Below, piece after piece: positions 11,560-21,700 of a stretch of 28,430 nt of DNA. Source of the DNA: Intoshia linei (lineage: Eukaryota; Orthonectida; Rhopaluridae). Where the stretch lies: positions 1 through 28,430 of the forward strand of contig LWCA01000417.1 in assembly GCA_001642005.1 (NCBI GenBank). The letters are read 5' to 3'. Position 1 is the stretch's first letter. Every line of letters starts with the position of its first letter. The translations under genes and the position numbers were made by a program. The notes beneath the pieces were generated by a model. It saw nothing but the letters and a program-made list of their open reading frames with translations. It did no database searches and was not told where the DNA came from.

Positions 11560-11900
11560 TTTAAAATCATCAACATTATGATAAATTTCTATTTGATAAT
11601 CTTATATCTTCACTGCCAAAACCACAAATTACCCTTTTTTGTAAAAATAAAAAAAGTCATAGAATTTTATACAACATAAATTGTGGATTGCGTTTTAAAA
11701 TCATAAACATTTTCATAAATCGCAAACCTAAAAAAGTTCATTTTCACGATCAAAACCACTGATTACCCTTTTTTTAAAAAATAAAAATAGTTTTCGAATT
11801 TTTAAATACAGTTATATCCAGTTAAACACACAAAAAATTTAAATCTAACAAAGTGACGTCTTTACGGTGAAAAAAGCACTTTTCTCAAGCCCTAACGCAC
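11560..11900 (-). repeat. Inverted copy of the paxillin-intron dispersed repeat
   Basis: ccaaaaccacaaattaccc with its T run (near 11620-11640) is the exact reverse complement of the 4445-4470 sequence. A second degenerate unit (aaaaccactgattacccttt) follows, then aaaaatttaaatctaac and gacgtctttac correspond, inverted, to 4330-4400. This is an interspersed, non-coding repeat. Confidence 0.6.
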
Positions 11901-12412
11901 TAAAAGCAACAAAATCTAATGTATTAATAATAGTAATACAATAGCCATTACATTAGATACGAAAACAACATTATTTCCAAAATAGACTGTATTTGGCCTA
12001 TATACAGACCTTAAATTCATATGATACATAATTATGTATTTTATGTGTATTATAATACACAAAATTAAAATAATGTCTATTTAACAATATTAAATGTATA
12101 TGCGAAAATATTTCTTTAAAATGGTAGGAACATTACACATAAAGTAAAAGTAGTTACAAGCATTACATTATATGCAATGAAAAAATTCTAGCCTACTTTA
12201 AAATCTAGTTTATCAATTATATTGACGATTCATAAAATGGGATAAAAACTAGATATGCCACATTTAGCCAATATTACAACACAAATTGTAATTAAAATGA
12301 TTTCTTTTCAATTTAAATTCATACAGATGACCTATATAGATCAAATACAGTACATTAATTTGGGAAAGCTGCATTGATATTTCCATTAAAAAAATATAAA
12401 TACAAAAATTAT

Positions 12413-15400
12413 ATGGACCAACTAAATAAATTTTCGGTTGCAAAAGCGATAAATTTAGCTAATGCAGATTCATACAGAAGCACAAGTCTTGATACACCAG
12501 TAAAAATATTAAAAAGTGATAAAGATGACACCCCGTGTACAACCATTGTTGCACAATTTCGTAAAAACAGCGAATGGGTCAAAAAATTTAGAAAAAATCA
12601 CGTTTCTTTTTACAAAAAAGTGAATGATAGTTATGATGCCATTCCATTTACGCAATATGAAAGAGATATTGAAACGGCCGCCAAGGCTCTTATTAGCCTT
12701 GGAGTTAAACCTCATAATGCTATTGCTGCAATCGGTTTTAATAGTTATGAATGGGTTGTCATGAACATGGCTGCTATTTTTTGTGGGTAATAATAATATT
12801 ATAATTACTATTTAAAGTTTATCAATATTTTAGAGGCGTTATAGCAGGATTATACACAACAAATTCAGCAGATTTAATAGAATATTGTATTCAAAAAATT
12901 GAAATAAAAGTGGTCTTGGTTGAAAATACTTTACAGCGCAAAAAACTAGAAGAAAAATTTGATTCTTTGAAAGATCAGTTGGTAGCAATTATTCAATACT
13001 CCGAACTAGAGAGTATATCAGATAATTATGAACAATCTAAAGGGCTAAAATCAGATAAACCTGTCATAGAATATGATAATGGAATAAAATTTTTTAAATG
13101 GACTAGTTTTATGAAACTTTCAAAATCATCTCTATCACCTGAAGCAACTGAAAACTCTCAACCCACTGACCTCACTGATTCCGATTATTTAGATAAAGAA
13201 TTAGAAAAACGAATAGAAAATATGCACCCAAACATGTGCTGTACAGTAGTATTTACTTCAGGAACAACCTCATTACCAAAAGCTGTCATGTTGTCTCATG
13301 ATAATATTATATTTGTTACAGCTAAATTATCAAAAAAAGTAAAGATTGCTACTTTAGCTGAACATATTATAGTCAGCTATTTACCTTTTTCACACATTGC
13401 CGCCAATCTATTTGATATTCACATGAATTATGCTTTAGTTACCACAATATATTTTGCTCAGCCCGACGCTTTTAAAGGTAGCTTGAAATTTACTCTACAA
13501 GATGCTAGACCAACCATATTTTTTGGTGTCCCCAGAGTTTATGAAAAATTCAACATGGCCATCGTCAACATAATACTTCAATCTGGAACAATTAAAAAGA
13601 ATCTACTAAACTGGGGGTTAAATAAAGGACGACTCAATTTTTTCACGCAAATGAATCTGTTGAAAGAAGGAGACCCAAATTGGAATAAATACGAATCTAT
13701 ATGCTTCAAACTGGCCGACAAGATAGTTTTACAAAAAATCAGGAAAAATTTAGGAATGGATCGATGTCAACGGTACTTTTTTGGTGCAGCTCCATTATCG
13801 GGCGACGTTATGCAAATGTTTTTAAATTTGGGAATGTTTATGTGTAATATTTATGGATTAAGTGAATGCTCCGGTCCTCATTTAACAGTTAACGATGAAA
13901 AGTATGCATATAATAGCTGTGGTGATGAATTTGATGAATATGTCACCACTAAATTTGATAAAGCGAGTTACGATGATTTATATATTGACGCTAAAAAAGA
14001 CGATGAAAAAGCACACAATGCTACAGAAAAATATGTTACAATTGAGGACGAAAAAATAGATTCAAACAAAAAAAATAAAATTAAAGAGTATGGGGAATTA
14101 CTTATTTCGGGAAGGCATGTATTCATGGGTTATTGCAATGATGAAAATAATACTAACAAGTGTTTTCAAGGTATATGGTTTCAAACAGGGGATGTGGGGG
14201 AAAGGCACGATAATGGATGTATAAATATTACTGGGAGAGTGAAAGGTATCATTTTTTAATTCACATAAATTCAATTTTATATACCTTTAATGCAATGGTT
14301 CCCGATTCAAATTGTGTACGGACCCCTATTTCAAAATATTTATTAAATTAAAAAATTTAAGGTTTTTTCTCATAAGATTTGGTAAAATCGTGTTTTTCAA
14401 AAAAATATTGGAAAAAAAGGATTTTTTATTTTGTGTTTTAGATTAAAAAGTTGTTGCTCATAAGATTTGGTAAAATCGGATTTTCCAAAAAAAATATTGG
14501 AAAAAATTTTTACCTTAATGATTGATAAAATTGAATTTTTTATATTGTGGTTAGATTAAGTGAATTTTTTAAAAAAATATCGGTAAAAGTCGATTTTTCG
14601 TTGATGATTTTATATGGTATTTTTTATTAAATTTTGATAATGATGGAATAAGAGTGAGATTTTTAAAATTATAATGTAGCGGTCGTATGGGATTTGGGTA
14701 AAAATTATTGATATATTCTGGAGTTCAGAATCTGGATCGACGAATTTTTTTATGATCGAATTTCGCATGTCTGCAGTTTTCTAAGATAATTGTATCTATG
14801 CGTATAATAAAATTACTTTATTGATTTTTTTATCGATAAATTAACAACCCCAATCAAATCAAATTTACATAAATCATTACATTTAAAATTTTTAACTCGA
14901 ATTGCCCATACCTCATGAATATTTCAAAACATTTTCACTACCTGTACAATGTACATTGTACACAGTTCACGTGCTAACTCAATACTTCTGGTAGCCGTAC
15001 TAGAGTTCTGCAACGGTTCGAAACACGATTCGAATACGAATTTCAAAAATTACTTCAAGAACCGAAGCACAAACTTTAAATTATCTTCAATACTGATTAA
15101 TTGTGATTGTTTAATAAAACTTTAAGAAATTTAATGCGTACACGAATACGAACTTCGGAGCCAATTGCAGAACTCTACACTTTAGAGCCGTGGTTCCTGG
15201 ACTCCTTGGTGCTTTAAAACTATAAACTTTTAATGTATCATAAATGTTTTATATTTCCTGTTCCCTTTGGGGTCCAAAAAAATAAATATTTTGAATTTGG
15301 GTCCGTACATTATATGAATAGATAACCACTGTTTTAGTTGAAAAAAATGATGGTAAAATGTGTGATTTCGTGTTAAAAATAATCACTTGACTTATGTTTT

Positions 15401-17152
15401 AACTCAATTTAAAAAATAAGAAAAAAATTATAAAAGAAAAATTCAATGAGTAGATTGGTTTACTTGTTTACATTTACTTTTACCGCCATTAATTTCCTGA
15501 GAAAAATTCCCTCCCGTAAGATTAATTTTCTTGGGACTAAGTTTTTATTTTAAAAGAGCAAAAGACGAACCCTACCTAATTTTGCACATTTGATCTAGTG
15601 AGTCGCAATTCCAATACAAAACTATCAAAATTGTTAAGTTTACGACATATTTTATTTTATCAATGTTATTTACCTATTAATTATCCATATTAGTTTATTG
15701 AACAATAATATATGTACGCAAAATAAAAATTTTATTAGTCCTATTTTAATTAGTAATAAATTTGAAAAGGTTTCAATCAGAGGTTCCAAATTTTTTTATC
15801 TCATGACCCAGTATAACAATAATCAAAAATATCGCGAATTACAATATCAACTGTTGATAAAAAATATTTTCCTTTTTTGGTAATTGAAAATGTAGTTATT
15901 CACCTAATTTATACTGATATTATGAGTAATTTCCCGAATGGAGTGCCTATTATTGACAAGTTGTTAAATTGGGAACATCTTGATTTAAAATATAAATCCT
16001 CAGTAAATTACATTACGAACATTATTTTTCATCAATATGTACTAATACAATTTGCACTTGGTCCAATTATATAATTACAATTGCATATCTGAAATTGTAC
16101 AATTTCTTCAAGTGCTAAATGGTTTCAATCAAAAAAAAACAAACCAAACATCAAATATACACTTATAATAGTGGTTTTCAACCGGGGGGTCGTGAGAATT
16201 TGAACACAGTATAAAATATAAATAAAACTGAATATGCTTTTTTAATATTTTCATTTATGTGAATTTATAAAATGTTTGGAGTATATCAAAAATTTTTTAT
16301 GTTTATAAGGGGGTCGCGAACACAAAAAGGTTAAAAACCATTGACTTATAATGTAATTGTTACATATTGTATCATAGTAAGCCAGCCATGTCTTTTTATA
16401 TATAACTTCCAAATAAGATAAAATGTAAATTTACATCATCGTAAATCTAACACACAAAGTTGATAAATTAATTTATTCTTTTTTGGAACGCAATATATAA
16501 AACAAATATGGTTTTATATAATTTATTTTAAATCGTGTCATGTTGTTTGATAGTAATAAAAACTTTAGATATTATAATAACGAGCGGAGGAGAAAACGTG
16601 GCCCCAATTCCTATAGAAGATACCATAAAGAAATTTTTGCCAGTCATAAGTAATGTAATGGTTGTGGGAGAAAACAAGCCATATTTGTGTGCATTGCTAA
16701 CCCTTAAAGTAATTTTTAAAAAAATACAATTGAGACTTTAATAAATTTTATATTTAGACTGAAGTTGACACTAACACACTCTGTTCAACAGACGAACTGA
16801 CTTATGAAGCATTGGATTGGTGTAAGAAATTCAATGTAACTGAAACCAATGCTAATGAAATTTACAACGAAATGAGTCCTGCGTTTGTTAAGGCAATAGA
16901 TGAGGGGATTAGCGATGCCAATAATGAAGCAATCAGGTATATCATAAAAAATTGTGAATCAAAAATTTAGTCAACCTGCCAAAATTAAACGTTGGAGACT
17001 ACTTCGGCGCGATTTTTCCATTGGAACTGGAGAAATTGGTAATAATAAATAATAATAAAAACTAAAAACGTTTAGGGCCAACTATGAAACGAAAAAATCA
17101 CACAATTTTAGAAAAATACTCGGATTTGATCAACGAAATTTATACAAAATGA
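12413..17152 (+). CDS. ACSBG: Long-chain acyl-CoA synthetase, bubblegum (ACSBG) type, complete, 6 exons
   Basis: An ATP-dependent AMP-forming ligase that converts long or very-long-chain fatty acids to acyl-CoA. Exons: 12413-12786, 12834-14245, 16569-16708, 16758-16936, 16971-17038, 17076-17152; joined, they give 749 aa. Bubblegum signatures include GFNSYEW, GLYTTNSAD, LPFSHIAANLFDIH, YFFGAAPLSG, YGLSECSGPH (465 on), FQTGDVG, IIITSGGENVAPIPIED and GEIGPTMKRKNH near the end. The P-loop at 266-274 reads TSGTTSLPK and continues AVML, where most family members have TSGTTGxPKGVM; it still fits the AMP-binding signature but with two Gly replacements. Residues ~489-543 are an acidic/lysine-rich insertion between the adenylate motif and ELLISGRHVFMGY. 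Human ACSBG1/2 (724 and 666 aa) are shorter. Intron 2 (14246-16568) is full of transposon sequence. The start is the first in-frame ATG; an upstream stop lies at 12356. Confidence 0.93.
14293..15331. mobile_element. Non-autonomous hAT-like element, ~1.04 kb, in ACSBG intron 2
   Basis: The left end begins caatggttcccgattcaaat and the reverse complement of the right end begins cagtggttatctattcatat. Further in, both share tgtacggaccc and ttcaaaatatttatt, so the imperfect inverted repeats extend ~50 bp. The flanking 8-mers ctttaatg and ttttagtt match at 5 of 8, a possible decayed hAT target duplication. The interior has the tggtaaaat subrepeats and ataatgtagcggtc, also found at 6090-6480, but no transposase ORF. 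A smaller element is nested at 15003-15175. Confidence 0.7.
15003..15175. mobile_element. Nested TA-flanked MITE, 173 bp
   Basis: The left end gagttctgcaacggttcg and the reverse complement of the right end gagttctgcaattggctccg form an inverted repeat, with TA dinucleotides immediately outside both ends. This fits a Tc1/mariner-type non-autonomous element. Inner segments with cgaatacgaa on one side and cgaatacgaac on the other add further symmetry. There is no ORF. It lies inside the larger hAT-like element, so it inserted later. Confidence 0.65.
16169..16343. mobile_element. hAT MITE with intact 8-bp target duplication, 175 bp
   Basis: The left end tagtggttttcaacc and the reverse complement of the right end caatggtttttaacc are inverted repeats matching at 12 of 15. 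ggggtcgtgag near the left and gggggtcgcgaac near the right are typical of animal hAT MITEs. Both sides are flanked by the identical 8-mer acttataa (16161-16168 and 16344-16351), the hallmark of hAT insertion. The intact duplication suggests a relatively recent insertion into ACSBG intron 2. It is non-coding. Confidence 0.88.
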
Positions 17153-17231
17153 AATGTATATAAGAATTAAAATTTAATTCAACTAGTGATTTATAGTTAT
17201 AAACATTTATACACGTATTAAATAAAATACA
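17153..17231. terminator. 79-bp convergent 3' junction of ACSBG and UBE2R
   Basis: The two genes converge with 79 bp between the TGA of ACSBG and the stop of UBE2R on the other strand. A poly(A) signal AATAAA for ACSBG sits at 17221-17226, just before the end of the UBE2R coding sequence, so the ACSBG transcript probably runs into the UBE2R 3' end and the 3' UTRs overlap in antisense. Confidence 0.65.
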
Positions 17232-18163
17232 TCAACACATTTCAGTACCAGAGTCGACTGGGTCGTCAATTACTTTAACATTGTCTTCGTCCTCCTCGTA
17301 CAATTCTAGAGTAGTATTGTCAAAATCAAAATAATCGTCATCGTAAAAATCGCAAACTGTTTTTTTAGGTTTTTCAATTTTTTCAGGGCTTTTAGAAGCC
17401 AAATATTCTTTAAGAGTGGTAGGGATAGATATGCCGTCTTCTATGATAAAAAAATAATTTGATAAATTAAAAACAACTTTTAGCTTCGATTTTGCTATCA
17501 CGAATATTCTTCCTAAAAATAAAATATTACTCAAATACTTGCAAAACATACTTTATGACGGTGAGGTACTCATCTTTATCAGATTTTGTCAAGTAGCGTC
17601 TATACATGAGAGACGCTTCAACATTGGCAGGTGAACTGGTATTTGGTTCGCTTAAAAGGGAAATTATGCTAATCAAAACTGTAGAAACAGTGTGGATTGG
17701 CTTCCAAACTTCACTGGGCAATTCACCACTCCGTGGGTCATGTAGAGGTGCATGTAAAATGGATATACAGACTTCTCCAGTCTAAAATCTAATGTAAAAG
17801 TGACTATTATTTTAACCTTGTAAATGTTTGGATGCCAAATGCTATTGATAAAAGTTAAACTAGGAGGACCAAATGGGTAATCTTTTGGAAATTTCATTTT
17901 AGCCTAATTTTTAAATTACGATTTACATTTGAAACTAGATTAGCTGAAAATACCTTAAAGTAGCCTCCGGCGTATAACGTATCGGGAGGGCCAAATATAA
18001 TCACCAACCATTCAAATATATTTGCATCGTTTAGCAAAGACACTCGGAAGCCTTCGATTGGGTTATTCATCAAATCTTCCAATTCTGATTGTAATGATTT
18101 TATTGCGGTACGGTATTGAGCTTGTATGCGGTTGTGAGCCGCAGATTTACTAATAACGTCCAT
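17232..18163 (-). CDS. UBE2R2: Ubiquitin-conjugating enzyme E2 R (CDC34 family), complete, 5 exons
   Basis: An E2 that works with SCF (cullin-RING) ligases to build K48-linked chains in known animals. Exons on the minus strand, 5' to 3': 18163-17954, 17903-17817, 17781-17552, 17512-17478, 17440-17232. They join in frame to 256 aa. Motifs: [43 protein letters not shown] with catalytic Cys104, and the class-specific acidic loop [34 protein letters not shown] and [13 protein letters not shown] follow, then an acidic C-terminal tail ending SGTEMC, as in CDC34/UBE2R2 (SGTEES). The tail in the known family binds the cullin basic canyon. Human CDC34 and UBE2R2 are 236-238 aa; the extra residues are mostly at the N-terminus. 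All four coding introns are 35-50 nt. The ATG is the first in frame before the conserved core; orthology to CDC34 versus UBE2R2 is not resolved. Confidence 0.95.
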
Positions 18164-18165
18164 AT

Positions 18166-18196
18166 CTAAGAATGTAAAGAGAATGAAATTGTTTAC
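18166..18196 (-). other. Candidate 31-nt 5'UTR intron of UBE2R (or trans-splice acceptor)
   Basis: On the minus strand CGAG|gtaaac at 18196 is followed after 31 nt by a pyrimidine-rich acceptor tacattcttag two bases before the ATG. Its size fits the other introns of the window, so a spliced 5' UTR is likely. The acceptor alone could also receive a spliced leader. Confidence 0.45.
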
Positions 18197-18783
18197 CTCG
18201 TTTTGATAAAAGCAAGCAATAAAATAAAATATATTTACTCTTCAATAAAACAAATTAATATAATGTAAACTGGTTCGAATACTTTATTGTGCGACAGAAT
18301 TGTAACCGTATATTTAAATATGAATTGTTTCTAATTTTATCAATGTAAAACTATTTCATGGCCTGTTTTTGTTCAGTAGCAACGAACCAACGAATCTAGT
18401 AAAAACCAATAGCGAAATTAAGAGTACAACCTATTTGCAAACGAATATTCAGTGTAACTAAAATATAAACTACATTCAGATGAGAACAAAATACTAGTAA
18501 AAATTATTTAATTATACATAATTATACATAAAATTATCGTTTTGACGATAAGATAAGCGCAATCACTTTGGGCATGAGATAATGAGATTTAACAAATGGG
18601 ATGTAGCCATGTGACCGGCGATTGGTAAACGCCATTCAAGAGGTAGGCTTAATTATCTCTTGGGGTATAGGGGTTTATTACAATATTGAATGTTGTTAAA
18701 TGTACAATAATGATTGCGATTAGTTTGAGTTTGTTAGATGTGTCTACATAAAAAATACTAATGTTTTAAAATATTCACATTAA
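18197..18783. other. Pumilio 3' flank and UBE2R promoter region
   Basis: About 590 bp between two minus-strand genes. On the minus strand a poly(A) signal AATAAA (plus-strand tttatt, 18674-18679) lies ~105 nt beyond the Pumilio stop. No additional ORF or RNA gene was seen. Confidence 0.5.
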
Positions 18784-21700
18784 TTACATGTTTCCACCCA
18801 AAGTTAATATGTCACAATGGTTTATAGATGAATTTGATGATTGACAATGTGTAGCTGATGGAGTATCAGAAGCAGAAGTATTTGGCGTGGATGATAGCGA
18901 ATTGTTGTAATACTTGTCCAGTTTTGCAATAATATGCTTTCCATACGTGTACCGCCGCAGAGTCGCCAAGTGTGGTCTCATGCGAGATAGTAACATCTTG
19001 CGTTGTGTTTGATCGGACACATCAATCAATCTCTGAATGACATAATTTGCGAATTGATCTTTCATCATGATGGTCAAAGTATTATTATTTGCATCTTGAC
19101 CATTACAAATTTCTTCAATTAAAATAAGACGTTCTTTCCTGGATGAATGCGTCACACACTTTTCAATTACATTACTAGCAAATTTGTGTTGACTCAATTC
19201 AAGAATTCGTCCCCGAAGTTGACTAACAACGCGATTTACCATAGTAAGCGAACCACTTTCTAATACATGTTGAATAACATAATTTCCGTATTGATCTTGT
19301 GTCAAGGAATCTACATGTTCCATAAGTTCATCTAATAACGGAGAAGTCTGTTCAGGTTTACAGTGTTCTAAAACTCTCTGAATTACTCTACAACCATATG
19401 GATGTGTGGATAAAGAATACACTTGACCTCGAAACGAATCAATAATAAATTGCAAATTTTCAGCGCTCACACACTCTATACATTTTTGAACAACATGATT
19501 TCCATTCTGGTCTTTAACACATTTTAATACATGACCGTCCAGTTCATTTACAATTTCTATCTGTAAATCTGTAGGAATAGACTCTAGCGCCTTCTGTATA
19601 ACTCGACAACCATACATTTGCAAGGCTAAAGGTAAAACACGGTTTTTTAATTTTCTAGCTAGTATCGTTCGCTGTTCCATCGTTCCAAATTCCAAAAGTT
19701 TTTGTACCACATAATTTCCAAACACATCAATCATAAGAGAATATACAGATTCCAAAATTTGATTGAAAATTAATGAATTTTCGGCCGGGCTTGCTCTCTC
19801 TAATCTTTGTTGAATGAATCTAAATTATCAAATATAAAATATAGAATGAATCAGACATTATCACCTTTTTTATACGAAGGATCCTCATATTTTAATTTTT
19901 TATTCCTAACGTAAAAGCAACTTAAATGTTTATAGAATAAAAATGAATCATCAAAAAAATTTTCATTGGACGTACACAGAGTCGCAGCTACCCAGTTCCA
20001 GGCCACCCAAAAATGAAATATACGTTTCTAAATTATTTTCACAAAGTATTCAGTGTCATATAACCACTAACATAAATAATTACGATATTCAAGAACATAA
20101 TATCTTTAATGTTTAATTTGGAACAGGCTTTGAAAATTGAGGCATTTTAGAAAAATTTCGAGGAGGTCCCTCAAGTGAGGTATCGAGTATGGTAGATTCG
20201 GCACTGTGTATAAAGGTTTAAAACACTGCAATATTCAGTACACTAATATAATATCGATATAAAATAAATAATAGATAATGAATAAAAACTTTTATTTTTA
20301 ATCAAAAAAACATTGTAAAATATACATTTTCCTGGAACCCAGGATCCATATCAATTTCATAGAGTATTACTTATTGAAACTTAACAACATGTTAATTTTT
20401 GAGTGTAAAATAACTGAATTTGCGTACTTGACGCAATACTTAAATAAAATTATCAATAAATATAAGATTTAATTACTGCTCAACGTAATTAAAGATTAGT
20501 AGCTAATACAAACACTTAATTTTATGCAAACCCGTTATCGGTTAATTTGTACACAAGAGTCTGACATTTCCGAATTTTCTGGGTGTTTAATATCCAATGC
20601 ATTCACATGTACACTACAATCATTATTCCAAAATAAAACTGTGGAAGGCTTCGAAGAAATTTTTATAAAATGGTGCTTTCAAATTGAGCATTAAAAATGT
20701 ATATTCTCGAATATCATAACTATTTTCTGTGCTAAATTTAAAATGTCAAGTTAAGATTCTTGGAGTGGTGACTGGGGGCTATATGACACTACGCACCGTT
20801 TGCTAATTTTTCATTTTAAGGTACCCCTGAGCTTGATAAGTTTGGTTCTATTTAAAATTATAAATTGTAGGCCAATTTTTTATCATAAATTTAATAAAAC
20901 AAAAATAAAATATTTTTTCCGCGTCATATTACATATGTACAAAAAGTAAAACTTTAATTTACAAATGCAAATAATGTCAATATGTTTTATCATCTATATT
21001 TCAATGTCAATAAATCAAAAATGTTATTTATAACTTGAAAAAACAAATTTTAAAAAAGTCGATACTAATTTTTACAAAATGTTAAATAATCAAATTTTTT
21101 TGTAACAACTATAGCAGGGGTGCACAACCTTTCCACCAATTCAACCACAATGCTACTTTTCTCATTGATAATTCTCATCAGCCGCACAAAATTTACTTCG
21201 ACATAGATAAAGTTTACTCTAAACTTAAATTTTAGGTCTAATAAAATAGTTTTCTTTTAATTTTAATGAAATAGTTTTAATTAATAATTTTCAACTAAAA
21301 TTAATCCTTAATTCACTCATATAAATTAACACCATATTTATCATTTATCTTAATCGGAGTAAATAACAATAGTAGGATTAATGCAGTGCTTCTCATGGGG
21401 TGACTGGTCACCCCAAGGTGTGAATACAAAAATTTAGATTGTATATTGTAGGCTAATCTACAATTTTCAACATATTTCATTAAATCATCCAATTTAATAT
21501 AATTTTATCAGAAAAAACCAAAATTTTAAAATAAAAACTACCCTATCTAATTCCAAAAGAAAAAACCACACTATACCAACCCTTAACGAAAAAAATTAGC
21601 TTTTACCAATATTTTTATGAAAAATCCCATTTTACCAAATTTTTAGATCAATAATTCTTCTGACTGATTCCATAAGAAAAAAACCTCATTTAAAAAATAA

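Larger units (their letters stand above)
9724..12412. other. Spacer between HADH and ACSBG
   Basis: No coding exon was found in any frame. Contents: a MITE with terminal inverted repeats at 10945-11267, an inverted copy of the paxillin-intron repeat at about 11560-11900, and tgtacaatgtaca at 10521-10533. The promoter of the acyl-CoA synthetase should lie near its 3' end, but no element was identified. Confidence 0.6.

Noticed and set aside
9723-12413. Fatty-acid oxidation gene cluster (HADH plus ACSBG) as an operon
   Set aside because: They are 2.7 kb apart with a transposon-bearing spacer and no shared promoter evidence; co-location of two lipid genes is not enough.
15698-16074. Plus-strand ORFs in ACSBG intron 2
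   Set aside because: Low-complexity, Asn/Ile-rich, not joined in frame to the ACSBG exons on either side; spurious in AT-rich DNA.
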